From Planctomycetota bacterium (GTDB lineage: Bacteria; Planctomycetota; PLA2; JAEUHO01), in NCBI GenBank assembly GCA_029259795.1, contig JAJDEM010000008.1:1-34190 (forward strand): a stretch of DNA of 34,190 nt, read 5' to 3'. Shown here in pieces: positions 31,730 through 34,190 of the stretch (positions are counted from its first letter, which is position 1; the number at the start of each line of letters is the position of its first letter). The notes below the pieces were generated by a model. It saw nothing but the letters and a program-made list of their open reading frames with translations. It was not told where the DNA came from and did no database searches. The position numbers were made by a program, and so were the translations under genes.

Positions 31730-31735
31730 AGCCTA
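31730..31735 (-). promoter_or_regulatory. TAGGCT -10 box, predicted leaderless start of acpS
   Basis: TAGGCT on the minus strand ends 6 nt before the ATG at 31723, placing the transcript start at the initiation codon. Confidence 0.5.
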
Positions 31736-31831
31736 CCAGCGACCTGTTTGCATGCCTTTCGGGGAAGGCTCCTGTTGTCTTGAGTGGGGGGGTGTTCCGG
31801 CCGATCAAGGATCCGAGGGAGCTTGGGTGGC

Positions 31832-31860
31832 TTGTGCCGCCCGAGCCAGAGCCGTACGAT
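31832..31860 (+). promoter_or_regulatory. Promoter TTGTGC-17-TACGAT for the small cysteine-rich gene
   Basis: TTGTGC (31832-31837) and TACGAT (31855-31860) are 17 bp apart. Transcription near 31867 excludes the earlier possible start at 31780 and supports the ATG at 31882. Confidence 0.5.
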
Positions 31861-31881
31861 GGATCGCCCCCTGGGGAGCGC

Positions 31882-32088
31882 ATGTCGAAGAAAAAGGACT
31901 GCTTCGGTTCCGAGACCTACGTCTGTCGGACGCGGGATTGCCCGTATGTCTCCGACTGCGTCCAGGTCGTCTGGGAAAAGAAGCTCCGTCGGATCATCGC
32001 CCGCAAGGGCACGACGGAAGGTGGCGCCACCCTGCGTTCGAGCAGCAGCGTCAAGGTTCGCTCCAAGGAGTTCCTCTCCGGCCGCTAG
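31882..32088 (+). CDS. Small four-cysteine protein, putative metal binder
   Basis: The product has 68 residues. The N-terminal half contains Cys7 (in DCFGSE), Cys15, Cys20 and Cys26 (C-X7-C-X4-C-X5-C), spacing compatible with one zinc ion or an iron-sulfur cluster. The short CFG-then-Cys arrangement recalls small cysteine motifs in phage and bacterial accessory proteins. The second half is strongly basic and Ser/Lys/Arg-rich, which would suit nucleic-acid contact. GGGGAG lies 3 nt before the ATG, and a promoter lies between this ATG and the longer frame's start. It is divergent from acpS. The function is unknown. Confidence 0.6.
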   Translation: MSKKKDCFGSETYVCRTRDCPYVSDCVQVVWEKKLRRIIARKGTTEGGATLRSSSSVKVRSKEFLSGR

Positions 32089-32126
32089 CGAGCTGGATCC
32101 GACCGCTCGCCGCGCCGACCGTGCGA

Positions 32127-32891
32127 CTACTTCTGGCCCTCGGTCAAGCGCAGCAGCGCCGCGCGTTCGTTGGCAAACCAGGTCGGGTGCTTGGCGAGCG
32201 AGGCCTTGAGGACCGCGGCCACATCGGTGCGCGCGTCTGTCTCGCTCGGGTCCGTCTCCAGGGCAGCGAGCAGGACGGCGAGGCCGTCCCTGACGTCCAG
32301 GCGTTCGGGCAGCGCTCCCGCCAAGTGCGGCAAGCCGCCGAACACCGCCGCGAAGGCTTCCGTTGCGCCCGCGTCGTAGGCGAGCCCAAGCAAGGCACCA
32401 ACGCGATCGACGAGCGTCGGTCCGTCCTTCAGCCGCTCGGCCAACCACGCGCGCGAGGGGCCCGAGGTGTTGGCGCCGAGCGCCGCGTAGACGACGCCGC
32501 GCACAAGCGGGTCCTCCACCGCCACGGCGTAGCGCTGCAAGCCCTCAAGGATCCGCGGCTGCTGCGCAATGCGGCCGATGCTCTCGTAGGCGCTGCGCAG
32601 TGCGGTGGTCTTCTCCGAGCGCTTGGTGATGGCGAGAGCGTCGCGCATGTCTTCGATCGCGGCTTCGGGCGGCAGGATGCGCGGCAGGCCACGGGGGGAC
32701 TCGGCGATGGCCGGCAGGCCACCCTCCGGATCCTCGCCCGCGCCCTTGCGCGGTGCGACGAAGCCCTCCTCGAGGGGATCGTCGAGCGATTCCCACGCAT
32801 CGTCCGGGGTCTCGGTCTCGCTACGGCTGACCCAGAGCAGCACGCCGCCGGCGAGGGCTGCGATCAGCAGCAGGAGCAGCAGGGAGCGCAT
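32127..32891 (-). CDS. Membrane-anchored helical-repeat protein
   Basis: The product has 254 residues. Residues 3-21 (LLLLLLIAALAGGVLLWV) form an N-terminal membrane helix. An acidic linker follows to about residue 70, then HEAT-like helical pairs (DPLVRGVVYAALG, LVDRVGALLGLAYDAGATEA, RLDVRDGLAVLLAALE). The layout resembles a short version of the 784-residue HEAT protein at 15707-18061. The ATG lies 5 bp after the stop of the FGE-like gene, so the two are probably translated together and may act together. A scaffold role at the inner membrane is inference. Confidence 0.75.
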   Translation of the reverse strand: MRSLLLLLLIAALAGGVLLWVSRSETETPDDAWESLDDPLEEGFVAPRKGAGEDPEGGLPAIAESPRGLPRILPPEAAIEDMRDALAITKRSEKTTALRSAYESIGRIAQQPRILEGLQRYAVAVEDPLVRGVVYAALGANTSGPSRAWLAERLKDGPTLVDRVGALLGLAYDAGATEAFAAVFGGLPHLAGALPERLDVRDGLAVLLAALETDPSETDARTDVAAVLKASLAKHPTWFANERAALLRLTEGQK

Positions 32892-32896
32892 GGTGG

Positions 32897-34189
32897 CTAG
32901 AAGTCGCCTTGCGGCGACACGAGGCGAAACCCTACGGCCGAGTCTCTGATCGTCTTGTAGAGCGTCCGGCGACCCGAACCCGAGCTCTCCGACACACGGC
33001 AGTCATCCAGACCATCGCGGAACGAGCCGCCACAGGCGAAGGCACGTTCGTCCAGGTCGTCGATGACATCGAGCGGGACGACCGAGAGGTTCCCGTCTTC
33101 GTCGACGGCCCGGCCCCAGCCGGCGTTGTTCGTCCACTCGGCCGCATTGCCGGCCATGCTCAGTAGCCCTTCCGCGCTGCGGCCCCCGTGCCAGCTGTAG
33201 GTCTTGCGCACGTCGCGGAGCTGCGCAACGTCCTTGTTGAGTACGTGGTTGAGGTTGTTGCAGCCGTGCAGGTCGACGTCGTTGCCCCACGGCCAGGACT
33301 GGCCGTCCAGGCCCCTGACGTTGAAGTCGTCGGGTTCACGCCGCGGCTGGCCACCGTGGAAGGCGCGCGTCCACTCCTCCCAGTTGGGCAGGCGCAGCGT
33401 GTTGATGCCGGTCTTCTGCTGCGCCCACAGCGCAAACATCTGCGCGTCCCACCAGCAGATGTCGGTGACCGGCAGGTCGTCCTGGCGCTCATCGACGCTG
33501 GCAATCAGCGACCCGTCGGTGGGATCGAAGGTCACCCACTGCGGCGGTGTGAGCAGGAGCAGCGCATCGGCGTCGCTAAGCCGCGCGAGCTCGGGGACGG
33601 TGACATCCGGTGCACCCGGTCCAAGGAACGCCGGCCGCGGGGGGGCGCGGGCGGGCGGGAACATCGCGTCACCCAGCTGCCGGATGGCGCGGGCGATCTC
33701 TTCGTCGGTCAGCGTGTCTTCGTCGGGGACGACGAGGGCGCCTGCCTTCAGCGCCTCCTCGACCAGGGCAGCGCGCCGGGTGTTGTCGCGCTCCTTGTGG
33801 TGGTCCTTGACGGCCTGCCACCAATCCTCGCGGTAGCGGTGGGCGAGGTAGCGCGCGCGGTCCTTCTCCCACTCGCGGCGCTCGAGGCGCTTCTCGCGCT
33901 CCTCGGGCGTGGCGTCTGCGTCGATCGTCACGTTGAGGGGGACGGCGCGCCAGAGCCGCCGGACCCAGGGGTAGCGCGAGAGCAGGCCGGGCTCGGCCTC
34001 GCAGGCGTCGAGGAACTCCTTGTACTGACCGCGGGTCACCTCGTAGCGCATGCACTTGAACGCCTCGACCCACACGGGCTCCTGGCGCGTGCGCTCCACG
34101 AGGATGTCCTCGGAGCGCTGATAGAAGAACGCGAGCAGCTTGTCGTGCCGGGCCAGGATGCTTGGCTCCTCCTGGAGCGCGGCCCGAAG
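32897..34189 (-). CDS. Formylglycine-generating-enzyme (SUMF1/FGE-sulfatase) domain protein, 5' end outside window
   Basis: The frame stays open to the right edge, so the N-terminus is missing; about 430 codons remain. The FGE-like domain spans most of the visible part. It includes CMRYEVTRGQYKEFLDACE, ICWWDAQMFALWAQ, RLPNWEEWTRAFHGG, WPWGND, MAGNAAEWTNN, CGGSFRDGLDDCRV and the final VGFRLV. In this superfamily some members oxidise a sulfatase cysteine to formylglycine, whereas many bacterial ones are C-terminal modules of kinases or of unknown role. The visible upstream part (FFYQRSEDILVERTRQEP) is helical and charged. Whether a kinase domain precedes it cannot be seen. The next gene starts 5 bp after its stop. 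Confidence 0.85.
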   Translation of the reverse strand, partial: LRAALQEEPSILARHDKLLAFFYQRSEDILVERTRQEPVWVEAFKCMRYEVTRGQYKEFLDACEAEPGLLSRYPWVRRLWRAVPLNVTIDADATPEEREKRLERREWEKDRARYLAHRYREDWWQAVKDHHKERDNTRRAALVEEALKAGALVVPDEDTLTDEEIARAIRQLGDAMFPPARAPPRPAFLGPGAPDVTVPELARLSDADALLLLTPPQWVTFDPTDGSLIASVDERQDDLPVTDICWWDAQMFALWAQQKTGINTLRLPNWEEWTRAFHGGQPRREPDDFNVRGLDGQSWPWGNDVDLHGCNNLNHVLNKDVAQLRDVRKTYSWHGGRSAEGLLSMAGNAAEWTNNAGWGRAVDEDGNLSVVPLDVIDDLDERAFACGGSFRDGLDDCRVSESSGSGRRTLYKTIRDSAVGFRLVSPQGDF

Positions 34190-34190
34190 G

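Overview
The window is GC-rich bacterial chromosome, densely packed with genes on both strands and with no rRNA, tRNA, CRISPR array or insertion sequence that I can see. The organism is a diderm: it has a KDO-8-phosphate synthase (lipopolysaccharide), a meso-diaminopimelate/lysine decarboxylase (peptidoglycan), lipobox lipoproteins and many exported proteins. Large exported HEAT/TPR proteins, a formylglycine-generating-enzyme-like domain, an FHA protein with a huge extracytoplasmic part and a WhiG/FliA-type sigma factor suggest Planctomycetota. This is inference from gene content, not a placement.

Layout. 1-9.3 kb: mostly exported proteins of unknown role: a beta-propeller-like lipoprotein (cut by the left edge), a TPR protein, a small coiled-coil lipoprotein, a large surface protein with carboxypeptidase-regulatory-like beta-sandwich repeats, and a thioredoxin-like protein lacking the CXXC cysteines. 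9.3-11.4 kb: a divergent pair (hypothetical protein; SEC-C protein), then an acyl-ACP desaturase with all six di-iron ligands. 11.45-12.47 kb: a 1-kb non-coding stretch between convergent genes, made of tandem repeats and very stable hairpins. 12.5-15.7 kb: glycyl-tRNA synthetase with a downstream lipoprotein gene, a long intergenic region, and a sigma-28-family sigma factor. 15.7-20.3 kb: an anchored HEAT protein divergent from a lysA-kdsA operon. 20.5-23.2 kb: a diacylglycerol-kinase-family lipid kinase, a PPC/DUF296 protein and a phosphoglycerate-mutase homologue that seems to have lost its metal and catalytic residues. 23.3-26.4 kb: an FHA-transmembrane-CAP protein. 26.5-28.9 kb: a NagZ-like glycoside hydrolase overlapping a decayed sodium:solute symporter gene. 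29-31.2 kb: an exported TPR/HEAT protein with an embedded degenerate receiver-like domain, with a clear promoter, structured leader and terminator. 31.3-34.2 kb: acpS, a small cysteine-rich protein, an anchored repeat protein and an FGE-like protein cut by the right edge.

Two patterns recur. First, five genes have a TANNNT box ending 6-7 nt before the start codon and no Shine-Dalgarno sequence, which predicts leaderless mRNAs. Second, several enzyme-like folds have lost catalytic residues (thioredoxin, phosphoglycerate mutase, receiver). The non-coding spaces between convergent genes hold dense hairpins; one 91-bp repeat family shows a compensatory base-pair change. All calls come from reading the sequence; no database search or folding program was run.
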